Shown here one piece after another: positions 37,674 through 47,954 of a stretch of DNA of 64,000 nucleotides. The stretch lies in NCBI GenBank assembly GCA_963792125.1, contig CAWBVA010000002.1, positions 140,139 through 204,138 on the forward strand, given 5' to 3'. Position numbers and translations under genes: made by a program. The notes under the pieces were generated by a model. That model did no database searches. It was not told where the DNA came from and saw only the letters and a program-made list of their open reading frames with translations. Origin of the DNA: Methanocella_A sp963792125. GTDB taxonomy: Archaea; Halobacteriota; Methanocellia; Methanocellales; Methanocellaceae. How positions within the stretch are numbered: the first letter of the stretch is position 1; each line of letters begins with the position of its first letter.

Positions 37674-39184
37674 ATGAGACTCGCTCCCGAACTAAAATCC
37701 AATATCGACTCCCTATGGGACCGTTTCTGGAGTGGAGGATGTCAAACCCATTGCAATCCATTGAACAGATGTCCTACTTGATTTTTATGAAGCGGCTTGA
37801 GGACATGGACAACAATGAGTCAGCTCGTTCGAAGGCACGCGCAATGCCATACAAGTCTATCTTCAAAGGGCATGAAGACTGCCGCTGGTCACATTGGAAA
37901 CATTTCAAGGCAGAGGATATGCTAAAGCATGTACGAGATGTGGTATTCCCGTTCATTAAGACGATTCATGACGGGGAGAAGTCACTCTTCGCTGAACAGA
38001 TGAAGGATGCTATCTTCCTAATACCTAAGCCTTCACTACTCCAAGAAGCTGTTTCCATTATCGATGAGATGAATATTACTGCCCAAAATCGTGACACGCA
38101 GGGTGACATCTACGAGTATCTATTGAGCCAACTCTCTACAGCAGGCAAGAATGGTCAATTCCGGACGCCTCGCCACATTATTCGCATGATGGTGGAGTTG
38201 GTAGAGCCGGACGTGAATGACCGAATTTGTGACCCTGCCTGCGGTACTGCTGGCTTCCTGATTAACGCCTATGAGTACATCATCCGGCGTTATACCAGCC
38301 CTGATATGCTTAAAGTGGATGATGAAGGGGAGTACTACAACCTGATTGGCGACCGTATCACCGATGCGAAGCACTGGAATAAGTTATGGGGTAACACCTT
38401 CTATGGTTATGACTTCGACTCAACAATGGTGCGTATCTCGCTAATGAACATGATACTTCATGGCATCAAGTCGCCACATATCGAGCAGAAGGACACCCTC
38501 TCTAAAGGCTATAGAGATGAGGATATGTATACGGTTGTTCTTGCTAATCCGCCCTTCAAAGGCAGTATTGACAAGAGTGACATCAATGACAGCCTGACGC
38601 TTGAGACTACGAAGACAGAACTGCTTTTTGTCGAGCGTATGATGCGGCTTACTCCAGATTGGCGGTAGGTGTGGTGTCATTGTACCAGATGGGGTGCTGT
38701 TCGGTAGTTCCAACGCTCATAAGAATCTGCGAAAACTGTTATTGGAGAAGTGCCAACTTGAAGGCGTCGTCTCATGCCCTCTGGAGTGTTCAGACCCTAT
38801 GCGGGCGTCTCTACTGCCGTGCTGGTATTCGTCAAGGGTGGCCATTCGGAGAAAGTGTGGTTCTATGATATGGGAGCAGATGGCTATTCTCTTGATGATA
38901 AGCGCAACTTCATTGATGGCAAGGGGGACATACCGGACATCATTGAGCACTACAAAAAGCGGCGTGAAGAGAATCCGGTTGATAGAAAGGGTAAATGCTT
39001 CTATGTGCCGATTGGTGAGATTAAGGATAACGGTTACGACCTCTCTATATCCCGTTACAAAGAGATTGAATATGATGAAGTCGAGTATGAGAAGCCAGAG
39101 GTAATCATCCAGCATATCGAAGAGATTGAAGACCAGATAAAAGTTAACATAGTTGAGTTGAAGAAGCTACTCTCGGAAAAGTAA
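37674..39184 (+). pseudogene. hsdM: type I DNA methyltransferase M subunit, frameshifted
   Basis: N6-adenine methyltransferase subunit. From ATG 37674 (AGGAGA ribosome-binding site about 10 bases upstream): the helical N-terminus with SIEQMSYLIFMKRLEDMDN, the HsdM marker GQFRTPRHIIRMMVELVEP, the SAM motif CDPACGTAGFLINAYEYI, YGYDFD and the catalytic motif VVLANPPFKG. The C-terminal part continues in other frames: GVIVPDGVLFGSSNAHKNLR, then STAVLVFVKGGHSEKVWFYD and a final coiled coil ending KKLLSEK. Shifts lie near 37735, 38665 and 38795. It meets cas1 tail to tail with a 9-base gap. Confidence 0.82.
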
Positions 39185-39196
39185 TTTTTTTTTTTA
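39184..39196 (+). terminator. T-run between convergent hsdM and cas1
   Basis: A run of about twelve T residues directly follows the hsdM stop codon and overlaps the cas1 stop region. Archaeal intrinsic termination can rely on such oligo-T tracts without a hairpin. Confidence 0.5.
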
Positions 39197-40399
39197 GTTT
39201 ATTTTTGACTTTACCTTGTTGTATACTTTTATCGACTTGCCCTCTTTTAGGTTTTGCCGCATATACCATAGAGTGTTCCTATTAATGCCCAACCGTCTCC
39301 GTTCTTCCGGAGTCATGTTTAATATAGCGTCCCTCGTGGCTAAGTTGTCCTGTCTCGATAATTCGATGCTTGGAACCTCTAACTTAAGTTCTTGGTTTTT
39401 ATCCAGGATGTAATTGGCGAGCTGCTGGACGTTGTCCATGAGTATATGCTCGTAGGCGTAGTTCTTTTTCCGGTATGGGACACTCAAGTTAAAGTTGAGC
39501 CGTAGTTTTGCTATGAGCATCTGGGCTGTGTGCTCGCGGAGTCGAATGTGATAGTTCTCGGTGACTATGAAGTCTGACTTCTTGAGTTTCTTATCTTCGA
39601 GTAGTTGGACAACACTTAAGTCTACTATCCATCGGTAGAGTTCTTGTAAGTCGTAGACAAGTGGAGTTTTGCTGTGGAATACCTCGTGTAGAAATCCTAC
39701 AGTCGTGTCAAGTCCAACTGTGTTTATACATTTACGAACTTAGGATCTAACAGTGCATAGCCATAGTTAAGTAGCGCGTTAATCTCATCCGATGCGTTCA
39801 TGTTGTTGCTGTACGACTGGTTCCTGCGGCCTTGGAAGTTGAATTCTGGGTAGAGCTTGTTGAAGATTTTCTGGAGATTGCCCAATATACCACTGCTATA
39901 CGGCCCTCGTAAGTTAAGAGCAAGTTAAGTTGATTGCATGACTTCGTAAATTTTGAGTAATGGTTGTACTCGTCGGTGAAGGCCTTATCAACTACCTGTG
40001 AGTTTATTTCTTCGTGGTACTTGGATAATTCGCGGAGTAGGTTAAGCGACTCTCTTTTTTACCCTAATCATTTCGCGAGCTATATGCTGTCTCGCCTTGC
40101 TGTCGATGTACTTGGCGTACTGCTTGATTTTGAGTTTGCCATTCTTCGGTTCTTGAGGGACCAGGGTGGCTAACAGGTTGATTCCAGTCCAGCAGTGTGA
40201 GGGATACATCGTGTCGGGTAAGCCACCGCATAGCCTCAAACGATATGTTGCCAGTGTACCCATTAATGACGATGGAGTCGTGTCCTATCTGATGCGGGTG
40301 GAACACGTGTTCTTCTCCACTATTCGGGTTGTCAATAATCAGTCGTCGTTTTTCAACTTTTATTCTTGTTCCAAAACCATGGACTAATAACGGATTCAA
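39194..40399 (-). pseudogene. cas1: casposase: Cas1-family integrase with C-terminal HTH, frameshifted
   Basis: Joined frames give about 400 aa. N-terminal beta domain: NPLLVHGFGTRIKVEKRRLI, then GYTGNISFEAMRWLTRHDVS and LTLLDWNQP. Helical catalytic domain: TYEGRIAVVYWAISRK (metal-binding Glu), IFNKLYPEFNFQGRRNQSYS, EINALLNYGYALLDPKFV, GFLHEVFHSKTPLVYDLQEL (catalytic His and Asp). The C-terminus TPEERRRLGINRNTLWYMRQ is a helix-turn-helix extension as in casposon Cas1. Shifts lie near 40180, 40050, 39880, 39730 and 39540. No cas2, other cas genes or repeat array accompany it. Start is a TTG at 40399. CRISPR-type adaptation is therefore unlikely; integrase activity is inferred. Confidence 0.82.
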
Positions 40400-40459
40400 C
40401 AGTCTCCATCCCCTATTACTTAGCCCACCAAATCATCGATAGTATGACAGTGTTAAATC

Positions 40460-40551
40460 GGCTAACATGAACAATTTTTATATGTTGTATTCTTATAAAA
40501 ACCTGTAACTGGGTTTAAAGTTAACTAATCAACCGCTTGGCTATGTTAGCC
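40460..40551. promoter_or_regulatory. divergent promoter region with a separated inverted repeat
   Basis: GGCTAACAT (40460-40468) and ATGTTAGCC (40543-40551) form a perfect 9-bp inverted repeat, 74 bases apart. They flank an AT-rich stretch with TATA-like TTCTTATAAAAACC. It lies between cas1 (minus) and the plus-strand replication genes, so both could be controlled here. Nothing else was recognised in 40400-40724. Confidence 0.4.
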
Positions 40552-40724
40552 TATATTCTAACAAGTATACAAAAACGTCTAATTTTATAATCGTGTTGTA
40601 ATATTAGTTTTAAGCCATTAAACGATAACTTTAAATATACTGTCGGCAAACGAGGTGGTTATGAGCTTCAACGTTGCGCCGCCGAAACGATAAGCGAAAA
40701 ATCGCTTATTAGAAGGCAAAAATA

Positions 40725-40859
40725 ATGGATAACAATAAGACAACTCCTTTGTACAGGAGGCGCACAAGCGAGCTCACCATCGAGGAAAAGTCCGAACGGG
40801 TTTTGTCCACCGAAATCGTAGGCATTTCCCGGCGCACTGGCAAGCCATCGGCCCGTTAG
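40725..40859 (+). CDS. small hypothetical protein in the casposon
   Basis: MDNNKTTPLYRRRTSELTIE, then SERVLSTEIVGISRRTGK, 44 codons and a stop. The text EEHGPPSK and YHADRLVLVCEEA follows in shifted frames up to the next start codon, so the original protein was probably about 75 aa. Basic N-terminus and helix-rich; it could be a DNA-binding accessory protein like those in other casposons, but I cannot show a domain. Confidence 0.4.
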   Translation: MDNNKTTPLYRRRTSELTIEEKSERVLSTEIVGISRRTGKPSAR

Positions 40860-40950
40860 CCGAGGAGCATGGCCCTCCATCGAAACTGTTCTAGGCACAC
40901 GAACGCTATCACGCAGACAGGCTCGTGCTGGTTTGCGAAGAAGCGTGACC

Positions 40951-41742
40951 ATGTTCCCGCGTGAGATGATTATTTTTGAGAATGGCCGCGAGGTGCAGAT
41001 TGAGGTAGACGACTCCGAGGAGGCCACCAAGATTTCTCGGTACCACCTCGCTCTGCGCTCGTACCTCCACTCGAAGGGCGAGAAGAAGCAGGAAGCTCTT
41101 CAGAGGTTGAAGAAGATTGGCTTCGAGGGCGTCATGGACATGGATGGCGTACTGCACATCATGGAGACGAACTCGGAGGTGATACAGGAAATTATCGAGC
41201 GGCGGGAAATCCCGAGTTCCGGGGCCGTACCCGGAGGGGTGGAGGTGAGCTCCACCTCCTTTTCCGAGAACCTCGTGTTGATTGTGGCTCACGGTGTCGG
41301 CGTTTGGAAGGACAACCTCATCAGGGGAACGTATGATATTAGCAAACGTGAAGCCCAGAACATCGACTGCTGGGTGGTAGGCCTGGCTGTAAGAACCGCC
41401 CTGGAGACACAGGCCAACCAGTCGTGCGAGGTTTGCGGTAAGACAGAAAGTTTAAACCCGTATCCCATTGCTGGCCCAGAGTTTGCAATGCTTTGTCCGC
41501 AGACTCAGTCCTCCTCTGCCCCCTTTGTACAAGTGTCCTGTCACTGCGGTGGCGGTTAAACATCAAGATTTGCAGTCGGGAAGGTTCGCCCGAACAGATT
41601 TCTCTGGGCGCGTTCCTGCTAGGTCTCCGGGAGCTCCTGATTTACAAGGGAACAGGTGGCCCGCAACCCGGTTTATAGGCTGCTCGCAGACAAGTATATC
41701 CCAGACATTAAGCGTTTACTGGGGACGAATGAATGGATATGA
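40951..41742 (+). pseudogene. zinc-finger-like casposon protein, frameshifted
   Basis: Joined frames give about 260 aa: MFPREMIIFENGREVQIEVD, a helical part (SRYHLALRSYLHSKGEKKQE), then ALETQANQSCEVCGKTESLN and AMLCPLC, together a CxxC-x24-CxxC zinc site. The end reads GAFLLGLRELLIY and ARNPVYRLLADKYIPDIKRL. Shifts lie near 41500 and 41645. The paired CxxC suggests DNA or RNA binding. It starts just after the preceding small frame ends, so these genes form an operon with the HNH and polymerase genes. Confidence 0.55.
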
Positions 41743-41858
41743 CACCGTCCTAACGCCGCGATATTCACGCGGCAATAAAACTGATAAGGGGGGATGGAGA
41801 GGGCAAAGCCGCCGCCGCTCTGCCCCCTAAAATTTTTTAAAAAAAACGGAGGCGTATA

Positions 41859-42327
41859 ATGTCAGTGAATATCCAGTCAATCGTCGCAACGTGCATCGAA
41901 GCATGGAAAAACAAGTTAGACGCGCAGGACATAGCCATTTCGCCAGAGCGCGTTGAGACAATCGCGTCATGGGTAAAAGGTGTCGTGGCTAGGACACATA
42001 AGGAATCGAGCGTCCTGGGCCCGTTCTGCGAGGTTACAGGGGTTGATGGGAAGCAGCAGCGGCACCACCTGGCGGGGAAAAGGTTTAAGGATTTATTCCC
42101 CCAAACAGTCACTCTTTGCGTTAAAATTCATTCTATTTTATCAGCCCGGCAGCCAATACCATATTTGACGCGCGATTATCCCGGCAGTCGCGAACGCATA
42201 GGGGGCTGCACAGTTCCTTCACGGGATGCGCGAACTGCTCATAATCATGGGCGAAGAAACAGGTGAGTCAGCCTACCTGCTACTCGCCGACACATTCATA
42301 GATGACATCGAGGAATTACAGAGGTGA
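41859..42327 (+). pseudogene. HNH endonuclease-like protein, frameshifted
   Basis: A ribosome-binding site GGAG lies 8-10 bases before the ATG. MSVNIQSIVATCIEAWKNKL opens a helical part. The HNH block reads GPFCEVTGVDGKQQRHHLAG followed by TVTLCVKIHSILS. It has the paired catalytic HH and the final His, but the zinc-binding CxxC pairs appear reduced to single Cys residues (C-EVTG and LC-VKI), so metal structure may be altered or miscalled. After a shift near 42175, GMRELLIIMGEETGESAYLL leads to the stop. HNH nucleases are standard casposon genes. Its end overlaps the polymerase start by 26 bases. Confidence 0.65.
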
Positions 42328-45188
42328 AACCATAGACGAGATAGCGGTCCGATACTACATGGGCACAGAGAAAGGCTCTGAAAAACCCCATCGACGAGCT
42401 GCCAAGGAGCAGCGCCCCCATCGTACTGGTTTTCGACACAGAAACCACGGACGAACGAGTATCAAAACTCTGAGTTTCGGCTCCTGGTGGCATCTGGGAT
42501 AAGCGGAAATCCCCATAGCCTTTTACCTGTTCTATGCAGACGACTTGAGCCCCGAGCATGTCGAGACCGTAAAATCATACGCCCTAGGGGACAGGGTAGA
42601 CACGGTGAACGGTGAAATATCCGGGGGAAACGTTTGAAAATATGAGACGATGTCACGGCGGGAATTCGTTGACAGCGTGTTCTATCCCTATGTCCATGGG
42701 GGCAAGAGCCAGATGTGTAGGTTTTAACCTGCCCTTTGACTTGTCACGGCTGGCAATCAGTTATAAAGAGGCTCGAAAGCGTAAGGACGGGTTCTCCATG
42801 CGACTATCGGAAGAAATAGGGAATCCGAACGTTATAGTCGAACACCTTGACTCCAAGAGGGCTTTCATCGAGTTTCCGGTATGGGATATTATAAGGGTAA
42901 AAAACCGGGAAGCTATCGAGGCTATTTCCTCGATTTAAAAACATTCACGTTCGCCCTGACAAACGAATCTTATAGCCTTGAATCGGCATTGCCCGATTTC
43001 GGGTGCAAACTGAGAAAAGAGTTTACGGAGAAACACGGCGTTATCACACCCAAGTAGATAGGGTATAATATCAACGATACGCTCGCCACATACCAGCTGT
43101 ACACAAAGGCCATAGAGAGGTATAGCCTGTACCACCTCCAAGAGGAACCAAACCGTTTATACTCTCCAGCGAGCCTCGGTAAAGCGTACCTGAAACAGAT
43201 TGGCATAAAACCATTCCTGGAAAAAAACCCATGGTTCCCCGAGGAGATGCTCGGACACGTAATGTCAACCTACTATGGAGGACGCACCGATGTCCGCATC
43301 AGAAAAGAGCCCACCAAGATAACATACTTAATTTCACGAGCATGTACCCCTCGGTATACGTGTTACTAGGCATGGACGGATTTCTCAAGGCCAAACACAT
43401 CCGCCACCAAGAGAAAACGGGAAGAAATACAAGACTACCTTGAAAACGTAAGGACCTGAGGACGTTGGAAAAAGGAGACATGGTCCAAAGCTCACCACAA
43501 TTTGTCTGATAAAACCGGATGCCGATGTCGTCCCTGTCCGGGCCAAGTATGGTAACAAATACTACTACAACATAGGCATAAATTATCTCACGTCATCAGA
43601 CGCCCTCCTGTGGTATACGCTGCCCGATTTAATCGCCTCCAAGCTATTATCCGGTAAAACGCCAAAAATCGAGAAGGCCATCACATTCTCTCACGATGAG
43701 CCCCAGGACGACTTAAAAGAAATCACCTACCTTGAGGGCATCCCACCGTTAAAACCAAAGGACGATCTAATAAAAAATCTAATCGTCGAGACGGCAAAGG
43801 CTCAAAAACGAAATGAAAACCCTGAAGAAACAGGGCAAGGATGACAGCCCAGAGTATAAGCAGCTCGATTTAAAGCAGAACATCCTGAAAATCATCGCCA
43901 ACTCAACAGCCTATGGCATATACATAGAGGCACGAACCGTTGACACCAAGGCAGGAAGTTACTGTTTATAGCCTGGATAGCTTTGTCGAACTGCTCGACA
44001 AGGTAGAAGAGTATGGCAAGGTCTTCAACCCAATCATGGCAATCTTCCTCACCGCGGGCTCCAGACTCATACTCGCAACAGCCGAGGTGCTATTAAACAA
44101 GACCGGAGGTATTTTGCCTACTGCGACACCGATAGCATCTTCATATCCCCGGAACACGAGAAGATGATACAGGACTTCTTCCGCAACCTCAACCCCTACG
44201 GAATATACATAGAAGACATGTTCAAAGTGGAAGACAATCGGAGCGAAAAGAAAAAAGTTCCCCGAATCATAGACTTGAGAAATATCCTATATTACGGTAT
44301 CTTCGCAAAGCGATATGTGATATATGACTTCGATAAAAACGGAGACATCGAAATACTAAAATATTCGTCCCACGGCCTCGGCCACCTGATGAAAATAGAT
44401 GAAATCAGAGGTGTGGAAGAGCATCCTCTCACTACACTACCACCCGAGACAAAAAGAAGTACTCGACAAGTTCCGGGGCAAGTATGCGCTCCAACAGTTA
44501 ACCGTGTCAACCTACCCCATATTACGGAGATTTGACAAGCTAAACAAAGAAAAACCCTTACACCAGCAGATAAAACCATTCAACTTTATCATCGTAGGAA
44601 CCACATACCGAAAAAATCCGAAGACGAACGAACAAATCATACCGATGGTCCCCTACGAAAGCCCATACCATAAAAACAGCCTCCGGCGAAGAAGAAGGAC
44701 AATCCCAAGTTTGACAATATACCCCATCGGGACTTTATCGACTATGAGTAAGGAAAGAAAGTGGGCAGATATATACAAACCCGCCACGCCCAGGCCAGGA
44801 ATATAGCACCCAGTTCCTACTGGAAACCCTTATACGATGACATAGAGGATTACATTAACCACCCGGAAGCCAAATCAGAAGGAGAAAAGGGCCCGCTAAG
44901 AGAAGACACCTCCACATAGACAAGGCATCAATCGAAAAAATTGGAAAAGAATCGAACGAGCTCGAAGAGACCCTCGCCCTGGGCGTTGGCCCGAACACAT
45001 ATTTAAAATGCACCAACGTGAAGAACATCGTGGACAACATGTCGCTCGATGACGCCCTGAAGGCCGGGATTGCAGAAAGGACGTTCTACAATTTGAAGGA
45101 ACGGTCAGCATCGAACAACCCGAACGCCTTTATAGGCTTGCAGAAAGGTACGATTAAAAAATTAATAGAATATTCAAAAAATCGTTAA
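42302..45188 (+). pseudogene. polB: family B DNA polymerase (casposon PolB), frameshifted
   Basis: Joined frames give about 960 aa. Proofreading domain: ExoI IVLVFDTETT (about 42420), ExoII VGFNLPFDLSRL (42717), ExoIII YNINDTLATYQLY (43070). Polymerase domain: motif A TYLNFTSMYPSVY (43325; the usual metal-binding Asp reads as Asn), motif B QNILKIIANSTAYGIYIEA (43880), motif C YFAYCDTDSIFIS (44110). The C-terminus (ALKAGIAERTFYNLKERSAS...IKKLIEYSKNR) looks like an added helix-turn-helix. Shifts occur roughly every 200-400 bases. It would copy the excised element, as expected for a self-synthesising transposon. No terminal-protein priming domain was seen. Confidence 0.8.
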
Positions 45189-45194
45189 CTTTTA

Positions 45195-47295
45195 TCATAA
45201 ACCACAGGCCTTTGCCAGCATTACGAGTAACCCTGTCGCGATTACATTACCGGAGGTATTATATGCAAGGTTCTGTAAAATGCCGATTATCTTTTTAGAA
45301 TATTCGCCAACTCTTTTTGCATCGGGTTTACCCGATTTATGTTCATCTTCAATTTGTTTGATATATTCTTCAATTGCAATTTTGTTTATCTGGTCTAAAC
45401 CAAGCCTATCGATATTACTTTTTAATATATCAGTGGTTTCAATGATAGCGTCTATTTTTAGGCTTACACTAATATCAATTTTATTTACTAAAGTAACATC
45501 ATACCTTGGAACTTTCTGTACAGCATCTAATTGAGCTTTAACTTTTTCAAGTTCGTCATGTTGCTCTCGTAATTGGCCTAATAAAGATTTAATCCGTACT
45601 TTATCCTTTTGTGATTCTAAAATTTTATCAATCTGGGCGTCATCTAATAAAATTCTTGAAGTAAGCTCATCTGCAACCCCTCCCTTATTTTCCGCTATAG
45701 CATCCTTTAATTCTTCTAAGTGGAGAAGCCAAAAATATATTCTTTACTATATCAATTTCCGACTCTGTTAAATTGCTCTTATACGTTACCAGTTTTATAT
45801 ACTGGTCAAATGATGGTATCTCTTCATCAGGTGTTTGTGCTGTATATCGAATAATTGCCTCAGCAATCTTATCAATGTCTTCTTCATCGTAACTTACTTT
45901 GGAATATACTAGGAGGTAGTTAAGCAATGTTCTTGGTAATATGACGAATCTTGTGTGGCCATATTTTTTTGACACAAACGAGTCTAACGATGCTAATACT
46001 TTATCAAATGTTAATAACCAAGGCCCGATTTGCATAATTTCTAGTTTGAATGTCATTTTTTTCTAATAAGCTATTTTTGACACACAATAAGCATCATGTT
46101 CATATAACGCGTCAGTACGGGTTCTCGGTTGATATTGTGGGTCAAAACGCATTCTCGCATCGATAACCTGCTCTTCAATTGCAGGCATCATGATTTTGAG
46201 GGTTTCAAAAATATCTTCATCATAGCCAGAAATTAAACCCTCTGGTTCAGGAATAATTTGCCATCTTACTTTTAATATTGTTTCCCAAGCCCAAACAGTT
46301 AAAAAATAATCATTCCAAGAACCCTCATCTCTTTTTCTAAAATCTTGGACAAATTGATTTTTTATGATAGGAGCATTTGTTCCGGGGGCAAGTCCACTCA
46401 TCTCATTTTTCGAACTTAATATTAATTTACTTAGTTCTCTGGTCCTGGTGTGAGTCGTATAATATATTGGGATTTTTGATTTAATACACTGTTGAGCTAC
46501 TGCTAGCGCCAAAGGATGGATTGGGTCAGTTTGGCTAACAGGGCCACTAAAAAAGAAGTGTCAGCTAATAAAAATTTAACATCATTTTCGAATGTGATAT
46601 CAGGTAGCTCTTTTTCTTGCTCAAGTAAATCAATATTCACAAGGGTCAAATACCTTTCAAATATTAAATCGGACAACTTTGGAGGCTTAGATTGTAAATG
46701 GGTATAAAACAAATCTGCGTATCTTTTCGATAGGTTACTTGTCATCTGAAACCTACCAATCTCCTTCACAATCTCTGATTTGAAATTGTCTATCGGTAAC
46801 GTTTCTTTTTGGTTTGTTAAACTGATAGACGATTTGAAAAACTTTATAAGGAGAAGCTTAATTATCGAATCGAAAGCATCTCTTGCCCCCTTATCTAGGA
46901 AAGCATCATAGTCCCTATATTGAGTTGATATAAATGTTTCAAACTCTTTCCAAGCGTCTTGTGTTATCACTTTAAAATTAGGCGATTGGATTTCTTTCTT
47001 ATACCGATACCTCAATCCACCAACTAACTCGATTTTCTTTTCATCAATCAAATCATCTAAAATAGAGATGATTGTTTCCGTCCAGCCATACGCACTCACA
47101 CTTTTTATCTTATTAGATAATTCACTGATATCAAATTCCGACTCAACTCTAAACCTACTGAACAGCTTCTTCAACAAAAGTCCTTCGAATCTTTTTTCTT
47201 CGCTCTCCTAACGCTCCCTTAGTAATCGGTGTTAAACGAATAATTAAATCATAATCATCAAGGGTAGTATTGCAAACTGGTTCCCCATCCAACAT
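45195..47295 (-). pseudogene. large PIN-domain protein, frameshifted
   Basis: Joined frames give about 700 aa from ATG 47295 (MLDGEPVCNTTLDDYDLIIR). A helical N-terminal region runs to about residue 215. The PIN domain follows: FLLADTSFLVALLAKTDPIH (first Asp), IPIYYTTHTRTRELSKLILS, ALYEHDAYCVSKIAY (second acidic site) and GPWLLTFDKVLAS (last Asp). A C-terminal coiled coil (LLGQLREQHDELEKVKAQLD) and a short hydrophobic tail (SGNVIATGLLVMLAKACGL) end it. Shifts lie near 47165, 46510, 46065 and 45720. It sits just inside the right end. Possible RNase toxin or defence cargo (inference). Confidence 0.65.
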
Positions 47296-47603
47296 TATAG
47301 CCCGCCTCTCAATATTAATTAATTATTTATCAGTTTAAACCTTATGAATATATTGTATTACATGGGCTTGGCTATCATATTTGGGGGGAATGTAAGTTCA
47401 CACATTAACTTTTTCAATCGGTTTCTCGCCCGTTACTTCAATTAGTCGCCAGTTATTATCCTGGATAAGTTTGAGCGTTCAACTCTGGTGTCGCGCTGAA
47501 CTCTGGGATATTTGTGAAGTTAGTGTTTTGAAGATAGGCGATATTCCAGAATAATGCCAAACCATTACCTTTTTAATAATTTAGAAATGATATGGTTAGG
47601 GTG

Positions 47604-47729
47604 ATGGTTTTGAAGGGTAAGAACAATTTTGATTATAAGAAAAAATATGAGAAGCTATTACGTATTATTGAATCGCATCTTGGCCTACAAATGGCCGTTA
47701 AGTTTGAAAGTTTGGTGGGAGGAAGATAA
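47604..47729 (+). CDS. small hypothetical protein (41 aa)
   Basis: ATG 47604, preceded by GTTAGGGTG. It reads MVLKGKNNFDYKKKYEKLLR then IIESHLGLQMAVKFESLVGG. Basic and helical, coding-like, but very short. It may be a casposon accessory protein. No other gene was recognised in 47296-47820, an AT-rich stretch. Confidence 0.35.
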   Translation: MVLKGKNNFDYKKKYEKLLRIIESHLGLQMAVKFESLVGGR

Positions 47730-47820
47730 CGCGTTCGACAACCCCCCGCCCAAATATCTATAAATTGTTTTAACGTGAAAAAAAAATTCTTATTATCTGC
47801 ATTGTACCGTTGGCATTACC

Positions 47821-47939
47821 AAAAATGGTTAGTTACGCCATAATGAGAGAAAGTCATAGTTGACCATGCCAACGCATGCCGATTTTCAAAGCCATAAAGA
47901 CGAAAGACTGCAAAAACTAGAGGCTCTAACTATTATACA
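47821..47939. repeat. right terminal inverted repeat of the casposon
   Basis: Reverse complement begins TGTATAATAGTTAGAGCCTC, then TTTTTGCAGTCTTT, GGCTTTGAAAATCGG, TGGTCAACTATGA and TTATGGCGTAACTAACCA, in step with the left repeat. Identity is roughly 70-75% by eye, with the outermost 22 bases best conserved. Confidence 0.75.
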
Positions 47940-47954
47940 CTATATTTTGATGGG
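47940..47954. repeat. right copy of 15-bp direct repeat (probable target-site duplication)
   Basis: CTATATTTTGATGGG, identical to 31974-31988. Its last three bases (GGG) are the 3'-terminal CCC of the tRNA-like gene on the minus strand, and the T before them is the discriminator position. Confidence 0.7.

Larger units (their letters stand above)
31990..47939. mobile_element. putative casposon carrying a type I restriction-modification system
   Basis: Seen in sequence: inverted terminal repeats of about 120 bp, each starting TGTATAAT; a 15-bp direct repeat at both outer sides; a tRNA 3' end as the right flank; and inside a solo cas1 with C-terminal HTH, a family B DNA polymerase and an HNH protein. 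Known: casposons are archaeal and bacterial transposons that combine exactly these genes, have TIRs and duplications of about 14-15 bp, and can target tRNA 3' ends; the casposase integrates the ends. Inferred: the element entered at the tRNA-Ile-like gene. Cargo comprises hsdR, an eroded hsdS, hsdM and two PIN-domain proteins adjacent to the ends. Many frameshifts make present mobility doubtful unless they are sequence errors. Confidence 0.8.

Noticed and set aside
39194..40399. Cas1 as part of a CRISPR-Cas adaptation module
   Set aside because: No cas2, cas4 or effector genes nearby; the HTH tail, PolB/HNH neighbours and terminal repeats fit a casposon better.
40400..40720. Possible CRISPR array next to cas1
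   Set aside because: No regularly spaced repeats are visible here or elsewhere in the window; only a separated 9-bp inverted repeat.
41760..41845. GC-rich hairpin plus T/A run before the HNH gene as a terminator
   Set aside because: The stem pairs only in part and the genes on both sides look co-transcribed, so I did not annotate it.
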